Positions 1-15,000 are shown, numbered from the stretch's first letter. The stretch is 64,000 nucleotides of DNA from Mimachlamys varia (GCA_947623455.1 OX392527.1:8056001-8120000), one strand, 5' to 3'. A program made the numbers and translations. The notes: generated by a model from the sequence alone, not told the origin.

Positions 1-12
1 CTATGTCTACAG
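1..12 (+). CDS. PDXDC1: PDXDC1 exon E1 (3' end only)
   Basis: The window opens with four codons (Leu-Cys-Leu-Gln) followed by the donor GTAAGT at 13. They join in phase 0 to LGLPM of the next exon, matching the family's 'LC-Q-LGLP' stretch. The call is short but is supported by phase, donor and homology. Confidence 0.7.
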
Positions 13-3000
13 GTAAGTTATTGTCTCAACTCACGGCCTCCAGTCATCTACGTTAGTGCTGCTGCCAGTCCCAGCCTCAGTATCTACCTATGTCTACAGT
101 TAATTTATTGTCTCGGGTAAATTAGCTGTATGTACAGCTCTCTTCAGGTAAAAATTAAGTTGATGCCGGTCTACAGGTCAATTAGCTTGATTGGTATTCA
201 CATATATAGATAATTGATCTCTGTCTACAGGCTCAGTTGTTTACCTTTACATCAACAGGTATAATGTGAAATGATTTAGCACCAGTAAGACAACTTCAGT
301 GCAGTCTTTGTTATTGCTCTTGGAGAATGTATTCCTTCATGGTCTAAATCATAACATGAACTGGTAAATTGTGAAATACCTCATATTAGTTTGTGTTTCT
401 ATACAAATTTTTGTTAAGCTTCATGTATAGGCAAATAAAGCTAGACTATTTCAAGCTGTTTCTGTCGCTGTGTTAGATATTTAAACTTACTGTTAAATGT
501 AAAACCTTTAACCTCACACAAGGGTTTTGTATTATGTGCTTTTCCATGTTGTAGTAAGATTAAGAAACATTTTGTTACAGCTGGGACTCCCCATGTCCAG
601 TATCAGCACTGTCCCATGTGAGTCTGGGGCTAATCCAAGCAATAAAATGGTAAGCAACATGTTTCCCCTGATCTTAGGTAGACATACTGTTATTTGGTTG
701 GATGAGGACTGATTTGTGAATTAAATGTTACTGTTTGTTAAAAAATTTGGTTTTATAGCTTTAACCGTCATGAAGGAACTGGGAAAGTGTTCTCTGGATA
801 GACTGTTAAAAAATTACAAATATCCACACAGATGCTGCATTGATCAGTAAACACTGAAACTTGCATTGAAATATATCTAAATAGATTACTTTTATGTGTT
901 ACTGTTTGTATGTACCAGTATTTTAGTTTTTCATTTAATTGAACATGCATACATGTATTATATATTATATACTATTATATTATGGGTGAAAATAAGATCA
1001 CAGAATCATTACAACACTAATTCAATGATTGTTTTGTTACAAGGACATTTCTATGTTGGAGAAGCTGATTCAGGATGATGTAGCAGCTGCTAAAACTCCA
1101 GCCTTGCTTGTTGCATATGCAGGTTTGTTATCATCTTCACTAGAGATATACAATGTCAACACATAGAATTTCTGAATTTAAACACCCCCAGGCTGTAGTG
1201 TTTTTCTAGGAACCATAAATTTGAACGTAAACAGAAGAAAGTATGAGTACCACATGATTGAAATAAATTTTTCTTTATAAGGGTATTTATGTAAAGTATT
1301 CAGGAGAATTTATATTCGTCTCAATATATTTATGCTGACTTCACCCAACGTGTAACTTGGTTATGAGCATTCGTTTTAGCTGACCTGTTCCTTTGATATG
1401 AGGTGAGCAGGGCAGGCTTATTGGGCCTTTTGTTTTTTCTCAGGTTTTTTCTTACAAAGTAAATGACCTGCTCAGAATCAGGAGCAAGATTCATGCTTAT
1501 TTTCTGCATTAAATCAGTATTTAAGATATCTTAAATGAGAATTAAAGAAAACAGGTAAAACCAATGGTCCCGTAATGTTCTGTTTGTTTGGTATGATTCA
1601 GATTGTTTATGTCCCGGTAAGTGTTACTGTTCACTCATTTACCCAGGAATACACATTTAAACCATTCCTGTTTAGAGATTGGAATGATACATTATGAAAG
1701 TTCAGAGTTAGAGGTTTGGATGTCTGTTTTAGGAACACCCCTCACCGGCCAGGTAGATGATGTGGATCATCTACAGGACATCTGTAGGAAGAACTCCATC
1801 TGGCTCCACGTTGAAGGGTGAGTGGTATAGGTTTCAGATCTTGCCTTAAAGTAAATCACTGTAAGCGTTTTATAGTGACACGTTAAGGATTTATCATGAT
1901 TTTATAGAAATTCATTATTTGTCTTCCAAACCAATCATGTAATGTTGTACATATTGACAGACAAAATGTGATATACCAGTGGCATTTCTTTTAATGAAAT
2001 AAGAAGTATTGCTGTCCTTAGATAATTATGATCACAATAATATTGTAAATGAAGTGATTCACTCAAATAAAGAGCATTGTGAGATGAAATATCCAATGTT
2101 GTGCTTTCCAGGAACAACCTTGCCACCCTGACACTGGTGTCTGTGCCCACGTCGATACTGTCATGTAAGGCAGGTGATAGTATGACTGTCTCCCTGGGCA
2201 AGTGGTTGGGAATTCCCGGCCTCCCTCACGCAGTATCCTTTTATGTCACTGGGTACCGATGTTATCTGGAATTTTACTTTAAGTCTCAAAGCACTTATAA
2301 ACCTTTCTAAAAGTTCATATGTAGGTTCTCCTTCATGAATGGTCAGAAAAACATATAGATGACCTAAACCAGCTTTCATGGTCACAAGAGTTAAATTTCC
2401 TTAAACTGTTTCTTATAAGGGTAACTATAAAGTCAAGAATTGTGACATTTTGGATGTAGATTGCTAGAAAAAAAACTCATTTTATTAAGCTTTTTGTGCT
2501 TGCTTCTAGCTTTAAGATTATTTGAACAACGTTCACCAAGTTTGAATGTAATGCAGATATAAAATATGTTTCTCAGCATTGAATGATAACCAAGTGACAC
2601 AGACCAAATGGACCCGTTTTAATTCCTTCTCCACATATCTACGTGAATCTGAATATATCTTATTTTCACAAAATCAATAGTAAATAGTAAGGTTATATTT
2701 AACATCTTTCAAACAAAGTATCAATGCCTTAACTCAGTCTCCAGACTTTATATAAATCATCAGACCCAGCTCTGGTGCATGCTGCAGGACTGAACACGTT
2801 CAACCCACAGATAAAGCTGAACTGCCTGCCCATTTGGATTTGTCTGCAGAGTCTCGGTCACGATGGTATCGTGGAGCGTGTCAAACAGTCATGTGATTTG
2901 GTAAGATTTGACTCTCAAACCTGTCTAACTGGACTCCCTATTATAGTGTACATCACTCAAACCTGTCTAACTGTACATCACTCCAACCTGTCTAACTGGA

Positions 3001-6000
3001 CTCCCTATTATAGTGTACATCACTCAAACCTGTCTAACTGTACATCACTCCAACCTGTCTAACTGGACTCCCTATTATAGTGTACATCACTCAAATCTGT
3101 CTAACTGTACATCACTCCAACCTGTCTAACTGTACACCACTCAAACCTGTCTAACTGTACACCACTCAAACCTGTCTAACTGTACACCACTCAAACCTGT
3201 CTAACTGTACACCACTCAAACCTGTCTAACTGTACACCACTCAAACCTGTCTAACTGTACACCACTCAAACCTGTCTTAACTGTACACCACTCAAACCTG
3301 TCTAACTGTACACCACTCAAACCTGTCTAACTGTACACCACTCAAACCTGTCTAACTGTACACCATCCAAACCTGTCTATCTGTACACCACACAAACCTG
3401 TCTAACAGGACTCCCTATCATAGTGTACACCACTCAAACCTGTCTAACAGGACTCCATATCATAGTGTACACCACTCAAACCTGTCTAACAGGACTCCCT
3501 ATCATAGTGTACACCACTCAAACCTGTCTAACAGGACTCCCTATCATAGTGTACACCACTCAAACCTGTCTAACAGGACTCCTTATTATAGTGTACATCA
3601 CTCAAACCTGTCTAACTGTACACCGCTCAAACCTGTCTAACTGTACACCACTCAAACCTGTCTAACTGTACACCACCCAAACCTGTCTAACAGGACTCTC
3701 TATCATAGTGTACACCACACAAACCTGTCTAACAGGACTCCCTATCATAGTGTACACCACTCAAACCTGTCTAACAGGACTCCCTATCATAGTGTACACC
3801 ACTCAAACCTGTCTAACAGGACTCCATATCATAGTGTACACCACTCAAACCTGTCTAACAGGACTCCCTATCATAGTGTACACCACTCAAACCTGTCTAA
3901 CAGGACTCCCTATCATAGTGTACACCACTTAAACCTGTCTAACAGGACTCCTTATCATAGTGTACATCACTCAAACCTGTCTAACTGTACACCGCTCAAA
4001 CCTGTCTAACTGTACACCGCTCAAACCTGTCTAACTGTACACCACTCAAACCTGTCTATCTGTACACCACACAAACCTGTCTAACAGGACTCCCTATCAT
4101 AGTGTACACCACTCAAACCTGTCTAACAGGACTCCATATCATAGTGTACACCACTCAAACCTGTCTAACAGGACTCCCTATCATAGTGTACACCACTCAA
4201 ACCTGTCTAACAGGACTCCCTATCATAGTGTACACCACTCAAACCTGTCTAACAGGACTCCTTATCATAGTGTACATCACTCAAACCTGTCTAACTGTAC
4301 ACCGCTCAAACCTGTCTAACTGTACACCACTCAAACCTGTCTAACTGTACACCACCCAAACCTGTCTAACAGGACTCTCTATCATAGTGTACACCACACA
4401 AACCTGTCTAACAGGACTCCCTATCATAGTGTACACCACTCAAACCTGTCTAACAGGACTCCCTATCATAGTGTACACCACTCAAACCTGTCTAACAGGA
4501 CTCCATATCATAGTGTACACCACTCAAACCTGTCTAACAGGACTCCCTATCATAGTGTACACCACTCAAACCTGTCTAACAGGACTCCTTATCATAGTGT
4601 ACATCACTCAAACCTGTCTAACTGTACACCACTCAAACCTGTCTAACTGTACACCACTCAAACCTGTCTAACTGTACACCACTCAAACCTGTCTAACTGT
4701 ACACCACTCAAACCTGTCTAACTGTACACCACTCAAACCTGTCTAACAGGACTCTCTATCATAGTGTACACCACTCAAACCTGTCTAACAGGACTCCTTA
4801 TCATAGTGTACACCACTCAAACCTGTCTAACTGTACACCACTCAAACCTGTCTAACTGGACTCCTTATCATAGTGTTCACCATTCTTTTACAACATTTTT
4901 CAGTTTTAACACATTATTCGGCGCATATGTAATGAGGCTGCTGGGACCTGATTGGCTGATTGCTTTCCATACAATATCTTTCGAAGGAATGATTGGATTT
5001 TGATGAAACTTGCTTGGTAGACTTAAAACCTAAAACCCTTACTCAGTTTCGATTTTTATGAATATTGCCCACTTTAATTTCATGTAATACAATATTTGCA
5101 TGGGCGGGGGATCTTGACGACTATGTCCTTGTTATTACAGTGCATTCCTCTTTATATCATGTTGCATTTTGTCTTTACAAATGTTGCATATGTCAGACAA
5201 AATTAGCAGGAATGTGATAGTAAGAGAAACATGTTTTCCACTAAATCTAGTGCATTTCCAAATTCCATAACTAAAAATAAGCTATTCAATTAACATTTTT
5301 AATTAAAAATCATTTTTGGGTTATTTTTTATTTTCTGTGCAATATTTTGTATACATTTTATCTGAAATTAATGGAAATGACATCATTTTCTGGATATTTT
5401 ATGTGATTGGTTGAAAAAAACATGATATTAAGAGGAATTCACCTCAAAATACATGATATTAACCAAATAAAATTACATAGATTATATAGAGGGGAAAATA
5501 TAATGGTGCTTAGGAAAAACATGATATAAAGGGGAATGTGATATTAACGGGGGTGATATTAAGTGGAATACACTGTATTATATATAGCAGCTAGCATTAT
5601 TATGAATTTTTCTTATACTCCATATAAGACACATAAAACAGGTCCTGTAATGCATTTTACAGTGTTTGAAAACCAATACCAAATGTAAAGAAAAACAGAA
5701 ATGACAGGTGGAACTCTGAACTTGTCCTTGTCTATTCTACACCTTACAAAATAATGTTACTATCTGAAAACTGTCCATGTATGCTGGCATCAAAAGGAAA
5801 CATGAATACATTTTATAATTTAAAAAGAAAGATAATCCCCAAATCATATCCATATACCTGTGGTACAGCACTAAAGCTAGGACTGTTTTGCCTTTCACGT
5901 CACGTTTTCCCCATTTTTGCCTGAACATGAAACTGAATTAAACACAGACAGAAAACTTGAAATGTAAGTGGGTATTAGCTTCAAAGCAAAGTGGGAGGAC

Positions 6001-9000
6001 ATGCAGACTCATTGTTAGGCAAATCCATTTTATGGGTCAAAGGCAACAGTTTAGCAGAGTATTATTGATGTTTGGTACTAAGATGATATATATATATAAT
6101 GTTTCATAACCAAGAAACAATGGAGGTGCAGTCAAAACAGATAAAGTATCATCTTCTATAGTTTCTGAAATACTTTGGCTGAAAAAGTTCAATTCAGATA
6201 AATAGAGCAGAGATGCCTTGTATTAAACTGAAAGATCCAGTGAGTCAACAAGTCGTGTGTGCCAATGCTCCATAATACCAGTAAATGTTTTATAAATAAT
6301 TTTGAGAATATTGATGAAGTGTCAATGTCACCCTAGTAAAATACTACCAGCTTCCTATTGACTCTGCTAGGGGTTATTTCTCCTTAACTCCTTTGTTAGA
6401 GCATGAGACTAGTAATCCAGAGGTTTTGGCTTGATTTATGGATGGAGGGTTTTCAACAATAAATGATTTAATGCTGTATTTGTAGGAAGATGTTTGGTAC
6501 TAGTGTACAAAATACATTAAGTTTAGATTATATTGATGTATGTGTTTATATGTATTTGTAGGCTGAACTGTTACACAAAGAACTGGACAGACTGAAGACA
6601 ATAAGACAGGTGGTAAGTGGACAGGACCTAACTTAGGCCTCTCATCCTGTGGTGAAACTTAATCTGAAATATCAGCATCATCTGGCTGGTATTAATAATG
6701 AAATGAAACTAATCATCACTCATCAACTGCCAAGTGTTTTAGAGGGTTTTGTTTTGATTTTTTTTTCTTTTTATTTGATTATAAATACCTGGTAAACTAT
6801 TTTTTGATTAAGTAGCAGATTAACTAAAGTGTGATATATGTACACGATATTTGCAGACAAAGGAGAAGACAGAAGATGATACTCCTGCCAATACCATTCG
6901 TGGAATGATCACACGAGCTATTAATGCTCTGGTGAGTTTTACATAGTTATATGTGATTTGATCACACAAGCTATTAATGCTCTGGTGATTTTTACATAGT
7001 TATACGTGGAATGATCACACGAGCTATTAATGCCCTGGTGAGTTTTACATAGTTATACGTGGAATGATTACACGAGCTGTTAATGCCCTGATGAGATTTC
7101 CATAGTTATACGTGGAATGATCACACAAGCTATTAATGCTCTGGTGAGTTTTACATAGTTATACGTGGAATGATCACACGAGCTATTAATGCCCTGGTGA
7201 GTTTTACATAGTTATACGTGGAATGATCACACGATCTAATAATGCCCTGGTGAGTTTTACATAGTTATACGTGGAATGATCACACGAGCTATTAATGCCC
7301 TGATGAGTTTTCCATAGTTATACGTGGAATGATCACACAAGCTATTAATGCTCTGGTGAGTTTTACATAGTTATACGTGGAATGATCACACGAGCTATTA
7401 ATGCCCTGGTGAGTTTTACATAGTTATACGACGAATGATTACACGAGCTGGTGAGTGTTACATAGTTATATGTGGAATGATCACACGAGCTATTAATGCT
7501 CTGGTGAGTTTTACATAGTTTTACGTGGAATGATCACACATGCTATTAATGCCCTGAAGAGTTTTCCATGGTTATACGTGGAATGATCACACGAGCTCTT
7601 AATGCCCTGGTGAGTTTTACATAGTTATACGTGGAATGATCACACGAGCTATTAATGCCCTGGTGAGTGTTACATAGTTATACGTGGAATGATCACACGA
7701 GCTATTAATGCCCTGAAGAGTTTTCCATGGTTATACGTGGAATGATCACACGAGCGATTAATGCCTTGGTGAGTGTTACATAGTTATACGTGGAATGATC
7801 ACACGAGCTATTATAATTAATGCCCTGATGAGTTTTCCATGGTTATACGTGGAATGATCACACGAGCTATTAATGCCCTGATGATTTTTCCATGGTTATA
7901 CGTGGAATGATCACACGAGCTATTAATGCCTTGGTGAGTGTTACATAGTTATACGTGGAATGATCACATGAGCTATTAATGCCTTGGTGAGTGTTACATA
8001 GTTATACGTGGAATGATCATACGAGCTATTAATGCCTTGGTGAGTGTTACATAGTTATACGTGGAATGATCACACGATCTAATAATGCCCTGGTGAGTTT
8101 TACATAGTTATACATGGAATGATCACATGAGCTATTAATGCCTTGGTGAGTGTTACATAGTTATACGTGGAATGATCACATGAGCTATTAATGCCTTGGT
8201 GAGTGTTACATAGTTATACGTGGAATGATCACATGAGCTATTAATGCCTTGGTGAGTGTTACATAGTTATACGTGGAATGATCACATGAGCTATTAATGC
8301 CTTGGTGAGTGTTACATAGTTATACGTGGAATGATCACACGAGCTATTTATGCCCTGGTGAGTGTTACATAGTTATACGTGGAATGATCACACGAGCTAT
8401 TAATGCCCTGATGAGTTTTCCATGGTTATACGTGGAATGATCACACGAGCTATTAATGCCCTGATGAGTTTTCCATGGTTATACGTGGAATGATCACACG
8501 AGCTATTAATGCCCTGGTGAGTGTTACATAGTTATACGTGGAATGATCACACGAGCTATTAATGCCCTGGTGAGTGTTACATAGTTATACGTGGAATGAT
8601 CACACGAGCTATTTATGCCCTGGTGAGTGTTACATAGTTATGTCATTCCAAAGAACATCTTGGTTGGACCTCACCTGGTACTATGAGAAGCTGTAAAGAT
8701 ATCTCTCCTTGGCTACTTTGGAAATCTGTTCATGATCACCTGTAAGCGAACATGATGATTAAGATTGAAAAACTGATTTAAGTTGAGAAGTTGGCCTGAT
8801 ACTTTCATTATTTCTGTTTTTAACTGATTCCTAGCTCATAGAACAAAGTGTACATCTGCTTCTATTTTTCAGCTTGTGTTTGAAATGGTATCACCAACAG
8901 TTGTATTCAGATATATTGAAGAAAAAGAGGAAAGTAAGTTTTAAAACTTGACAAATTCTTTATAGCTTTGTCAAATAATGGTGATGTTAAGACTCTGATG

Positions 9001-12000
9001 TGTAAATTTTAGCTTGATTGTGTTTGGAAATGTTAAAAGTGTTAACTATTTCAGCATCATTATGATTTAGTCCACTTGTAACCATGAGATCAGTATGTGG
9101 TGGTGTAATGTATGATACAATAAAAAGTGTTAACTATTACAGCATTGTTACAATTTAGTCCACTTGTAACCGTGAGATCAGTATGTGGTGGTGTAATGTA
9201 TGATACAATAAAAAGTGTTAACTATTACAGCATTGTTACAATTTAGTCCACTTGTAACCGTGAGATCAGTATGTGGTGGTGTAATGTATGATACAATAAA
9301 AAGTATTAACTACTTCAGCATCATCACAATTTAGTCCACTTGTAACCGTGAGATCAGTATGTGGTGGTGTAATGTATGATACAATAAAAAGTGTTAACTA
9401 TTACAGCATTGTTACAATTTAGTCCACTTGTAACCGTGAGATCAGTATGTGGTGGTGTAATGTATGATACAATAAAAAGTGTTAACTATTACAGCATTGT
9501 TACAATTTAGTCCACTTGTAACCGTGAGATCAGTATGTGGTGGTGTAATGTATGATACAATAAAAAGTATTAACTACTTCAGCATCATCACAATTTAGTC
9601 CACTTGTAACCGTGAGATCAGTATGTGGTGGTGTAAGGTGTATTATAATAAAAGTGTTAACTACTTCAGCATCATCACAATTTAGTCCACTTGTAACCGT
9701 GAGATCAGTATATGGTGGTGTAAGGTGTATTATAATAAAAGTGTTAACTATTATAGCATTGTTACAATTTAGTCCACTTGTAACCATGAGATCAGTATGT
9801 GGTGGTGTGAGGTATGATACAGAGGCAGAATCAGTCTGTACGCGGTGCTGGAGACAATGATGGTTGTGTGTTTAGTTAGCAGTACTAAGGTTGTTTATGT
9901 TTGATAGGCTTACAGATCGCTCCCTACTCAACGTCCTCATTGACAACAGACGACGACACACAGGCACAAACCAACTCCTCCATGTACTTTGATGCTCTCA
10001 ATGTCTGGGTAAGTGAGCTCTCAATGTCTGGGTAAGTGAGCTGTCAATGTCTGGGTAAGTGGGCTCTCAATGTCTGGGTAAGTGGGCTCTCAATGTCTGG
10101 GTTAGTGGGCTCTCAATGTCTGGGTAAGTGAGCTCTCATTGTCCGGGAAAGTGGGCTCTCAATGTCTGGGTAAGTGGGCTCTCAATGTCTGGGTAAGTGA
10201 GCTCTCATTGTCCGGGAAAGTGAGCTCTCATTGTCTGGGTAAGTGAGCTCCTGATGTCTGGGTAAGTGGGCTCTCAATGTCTGGGTAAGTGAGCTCTCAA
10301 TGTCTTGGTAAGTGAGCTCTCAATGTCTGGGAAAGTGAGCGCTCAATGTCTGGATAAGTGAGCTTCTGATGTCTGGGTAAGTGAGCTCTCAATGTCTGGA
10401 TAAGTGAGCTCATGGTTTGGGTAAGTGAGCTCACAATGTCTGGGTAAGTGGGCTCTCAATGTCTGGGTAAGTGAGCTTCTGATGTCGGGGTAAGTGGGCT
10501 CTCATCGTCTGGGTAAATGAGCTCCTGATGTCTGGATAAGTGAGCTCTCAATGTCTGGGAAAGTGAGCTCTCAATGTCTGGGTAAGTGAGCTCTCAATGT
10601 CTGGGTAAGAGAGCTCTCAATGTTTGGGTAAGTGAGTTCTCAATGTCTGGATAAGTGAGCTCTCAATGTCTGGGTAAGTGAGCTCTCAATGTCTGGGTTA
10701 GTGAGCTCTCAATGTCTGGGTAAGTGAGCTCGCAATGTCTGGGTAAGTGAGCTCTCAATGTCTGGGTAAGTGAGCTCTCATTGTCTGGGTAAGTGAGCTC
10801 TCAATGTCTGGGTAAGTGAGTTTCTGATGTTGGGGTAAGTGTTGGCTCCTCTACATGTAATGCTGTGTGGTCATTGTTTAGATTGAACAGTTGTTGGAAG
10901 GCTAACTTCTTCATGTTGTATTATATCATTGTTTCCCTATTTAAGCCGTAATTCCAAGGATAGATATTAGTGTTGTACTAGGGACCCATTATGATTATGA
11001 ACCTGTACTATAATGTTTCATTTTGTTTGAATGTTAAAATATTCCAATATATAGCATGAGTTGATGTTCTATTTACAGCTCGGGGAGACACTACAGGCAG
11101 AGAATCCTGGAGTGGAACTACGTGTGGCTGAGGTTGAGAATGAGGGCGTGTGTATCCGGTTCTCTCCTCTGGACAGTGCACAGGGTATTTATGATAATAA
11201 TAATGATATCAATTTGAGGTTCTTATATATGTATTGCTTTATCATTACCTAGTTGGTTGGTCATCTCAAAGCTGTTCACAAATTATTATACCCCCCCGCA
11301 ACGAAGTTAGGGGGGGTATACTGGATTCAGCTTGTCTGTCCGTCTGTCTGTCCGTCTGTCCGTCCGTCTGTCTGTCCGTCTGTCTGTCTGTCCGTCTGTC
11401 GGTAGAAAAATGTTGTCCGGACAACTCCTCCTAAACTACTGGATCGATTTCAATAAAACTTGGCAGTATTGTTGGGGACCATGTGTAGATGTGCATGCAG
11501 AGTTTTGTTTGTCAAAATTTTGGTTGCCATGGTAACCAGGTCACTATACACAGGTTTCCATTATAATGTGTTGTCCGGACAACTCCTCCTAAACTACTGG
11601 ATCAATTTCAGTGAAACTTGGCAGTATTGTTGGGGACCATGTATAGATTTGCATACAGGGTTTCGTTTGTCAAAATTTTGGTTGCCATGGTAATGAGGTG
11701 ACTATACACAGGTTTCCGTAATAACATGATGTCTGGACAACTTCTTCTAAACTACTGGGTCATTTTCAATGAAACTTCGCAGTAAGTAATGTTGAGGATT
11801 ACTATACATAGGTTAAAATTTGTCCGTTCGGCTTTAAAATTCTGCTGACTGTTGACATTATATAATGCATGTTATATACAACTTGTGCTACATCATGTTT
11901 TTTTCAAAAACATGTCAGACACCTCTAATAAGAGGTAGCGGGGGGGGGGGGTATTAGTCAGCCATCGGCTTACAGTTCTAGTTATCCATGGTGAAAGGGC

Positions 12001-15000
12001 CTTTGCCAATATCATTCTCAAATTCCTGGGGAGCATACAATTCATGCCACAGTTTTGGTGCTCATAGCTAGCATTCTGCATTTCTTAGCACTGCCCAACT
12101 GGGTACTCCTTTATTTAACGGAGTAGACTGGAACAAGTGGAGTAAAAAAGATCTTGCTCAAAGATAAAACTCAGTTCCATGAACCTTTCGGTCACGAGTT
12201 CAGCGCCCTGCCACTAGACTACCATGCCCCCTATTTATACGATCCATTTCTCAACTCATTTCTCAACACAGTATAACTGCATTATACTTAATGTTTACCT
12301 ACTGGAGCGGTGCATTTCTTTATTAGAACTGAACATCAGTTTACAAAAACAATCCATGGCTATGTATTCCAATATAAAATTGTTGTGATAACTGAAATGT
12401 TGATCAATTGAGTAGTATTTTTGTGCAGAGATATGTAATTTGGGTCGTGCCTTTAGTGTGAATATGTTGGTGTCTGTTACAGCCCGGGGGACAGTCACTG
12501 AAGATGTGGAGGCACTGCTGCAGTCTCTGAAGACACAAATTGTAAGTTATTTATATTCTATACATCATAGTCAATATTTTAATATCTCAACTATTTGGGA
12601 ATGCCTGGTCTGTTAGTCAACTCATTTATTAGTCCCCTACATTGGTGAAAGTTATATCAGAAGTTAGAACATAATGATCCTAAGTCATATAATAAATGAA
12701 TATATAAATTGTGTGATGTAAGAAATTTTGACTTTTTGTTTATGCTGAATTAATGATGTTTTCTTCATATATGTATGATAGGTGTTTGGTTGTTGTTGTT
12801 GTTTTTTTTTATGTACCAACAGTAATTTGGAAAATTCGAACATATCAAGAGGAAGCCCATTACCAGTTAACAGTACAGACTGAGTTATTGATCCGTGATT
12901 TTGTTTTCAGGCTATTCTGGATGCCACTGTTTTGAATCGAGACAAGTTGAAGGCCATGACATCAAGAGAACCAAGACTGAGATTACTGGATATGCCAAGC
13001 TGGGCAGGGCTAGGGGTTGTACAGTAAGTATAGCCTTAATTTACACCCTGTGCCGGGCTAGGGGTTGTACAGTAAGTATAGCCTTAATTTACACACTGGG
13101 CCGGGCTAGGGGTTGTACAGTAAGTATAGCCTTAATTCACACACTGGGCCGGGCTAGGGGTTGTACAGTAAGTATAGCCTTAATTCACACACGGGGCAGG
13201 GCTAGGGGTTGTACAGTAAGTATGGCCTTAATTCACACCCTGTGCCGGGCTAGGGGTTGTACAGTAAGTATAGCCTTAATTTACACACTGGGCCGGGCTA
13301 GGGGTTGTACAGTAAGTATGGCCTTAATTTACACACTGGGCCGGGCTAGGGGTTGTACAGTAAGTATGGCCTTAATTTACACACTGGGCCGGGCTAGGGG
13401 TTGTACAGTAAGTATAGCCTTAATTTACACACTGGGCCGGGCTAGGGGTTGTACAGTAAGTATGGCCTTAATTTACACACTGGGCCGGGCTAGGGGTTGT
13501 ACAGTAAGTATGGCCTTAATTCACACCCTGTGCCGGGCTAGGGGTTGTACAGTAAGTATGGCCTTAATTTACACACTGGGCCGGGCTAGGGGTTGTACAG
13601 TAAGTATAGCCTTAATTTACACACGGGGCAGGGCTAGGGGTTGTACAGTAAGTATAGCCTTAATTCACACACTGGGCCAGGCTAGGGGTTGTACAATAAG
13701 TATGGCCTTAATTCACACACTGGGCCGGGCTAGGGGTTGTACAGTAAGTATAGCCTTAATTTACACACGGGGCAGGGCTAGGGGTTGTACAGTAAGTATA
13801 GCCTTAATTTACACACTGGGCCGGGCTAGGGGTTGTACAGTAAGTATAGCCTTAATTTACACACTGGGCCGGGCTAGGGGTTGTACAGTAAGTATAGCCT
13901 TAATTTACACACGGGGCAGGGCTAGGGGTTGTACAGTAAGTATGGCCTTAATTTACACACTGGGTCGGGCTAGGGGTTGTACAGTAAGTATAGCCTTAAT
14001 TTACACACGGGGCCGGGCTAGGGGTTGTACAGTAAGTATAGCCTTAATTTACACACTGGGCCGGGCTAGGGGTTGTACAGTAAGTATAGCCTTAATTCAC
14101 ACACTGGGCCGGGCTAGGGGTTGTACAGTAAGTATGGCCTTAATTCACACACTTGGCCAGGCTAGGGGTTGTACAATAAGTATGGCCTTAATTCACACAC
14201 TGGGCCGGGCTAGGGGTTGTACAGTAAGTATAGCCTTAATTTACACACTGGGCCGGGCTAGGGGTTGTACAGTAAGTATGGCCTTAATTCACACACTGGG
14301 CCGGGCTAGGGGTTGTACAGTAAGTATGGCCTTAATTCACACACTTGGCCGGGCTAGGGGTTGTACAATAAGTATGGCCTTAATTTACACACTGGGCCGG
14401 GCTAGGGGTTGTACAGTAAGTATAGCCTTAATTTACACACTGGGCCGGGCTAGGGGTTGTACAGTAAGTATAGCCTTAATTTACACACGGGGCAGGGCTA
14501 GGGGTTGTACAGTAAGTATGGCCTTAATTCACACACTTGGCCGGGCTAGGGGTTGTACAGTAAGTATGGCCTTAATTCACACACTGGGCCGGGCTAGGGG
14601 TTGTACAGTAAGTATGGCCTTAATTCACACACTGGGCCGGGCTAGGGGTTGTACAGTAAGTATGGCCTTAATTCACACACTGGGCCGTGCTAGGGGTTGT
14701 ACAGTAAGTATGGCCTTAATTCACACCCTGTGCCGGGCTAGGGGTTGTACAGTAAGTATGGCCTTAATTCACACACTGGGCCGGGCTAGGGGTTGTACAG
14801 TAAGTATAGCCTTAATTCACACACTTGGCCAGGCTAGGGGTTGTACAATAAGTATGGCCTTAATTCACACACTGGGCCGGGCTAGGGGTTGTACAGTAAG
14901 TATGGCCTTAATTCACACACTGGGCCGGGCTAGGGGTTGTACAGTAAGTATGGCCTTAATTCACACCCTGGGCCGGGCTAGGGGTTGTACAGTAAGTATG

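Noticed and set aside
2233..2310. Extension of E5 through VSFYVTG as coding
   Set aside because: It would duplicate the TLYK segment encoded at the start of E6. Splicing at GTATCC gives the family order, though the donor is weak.
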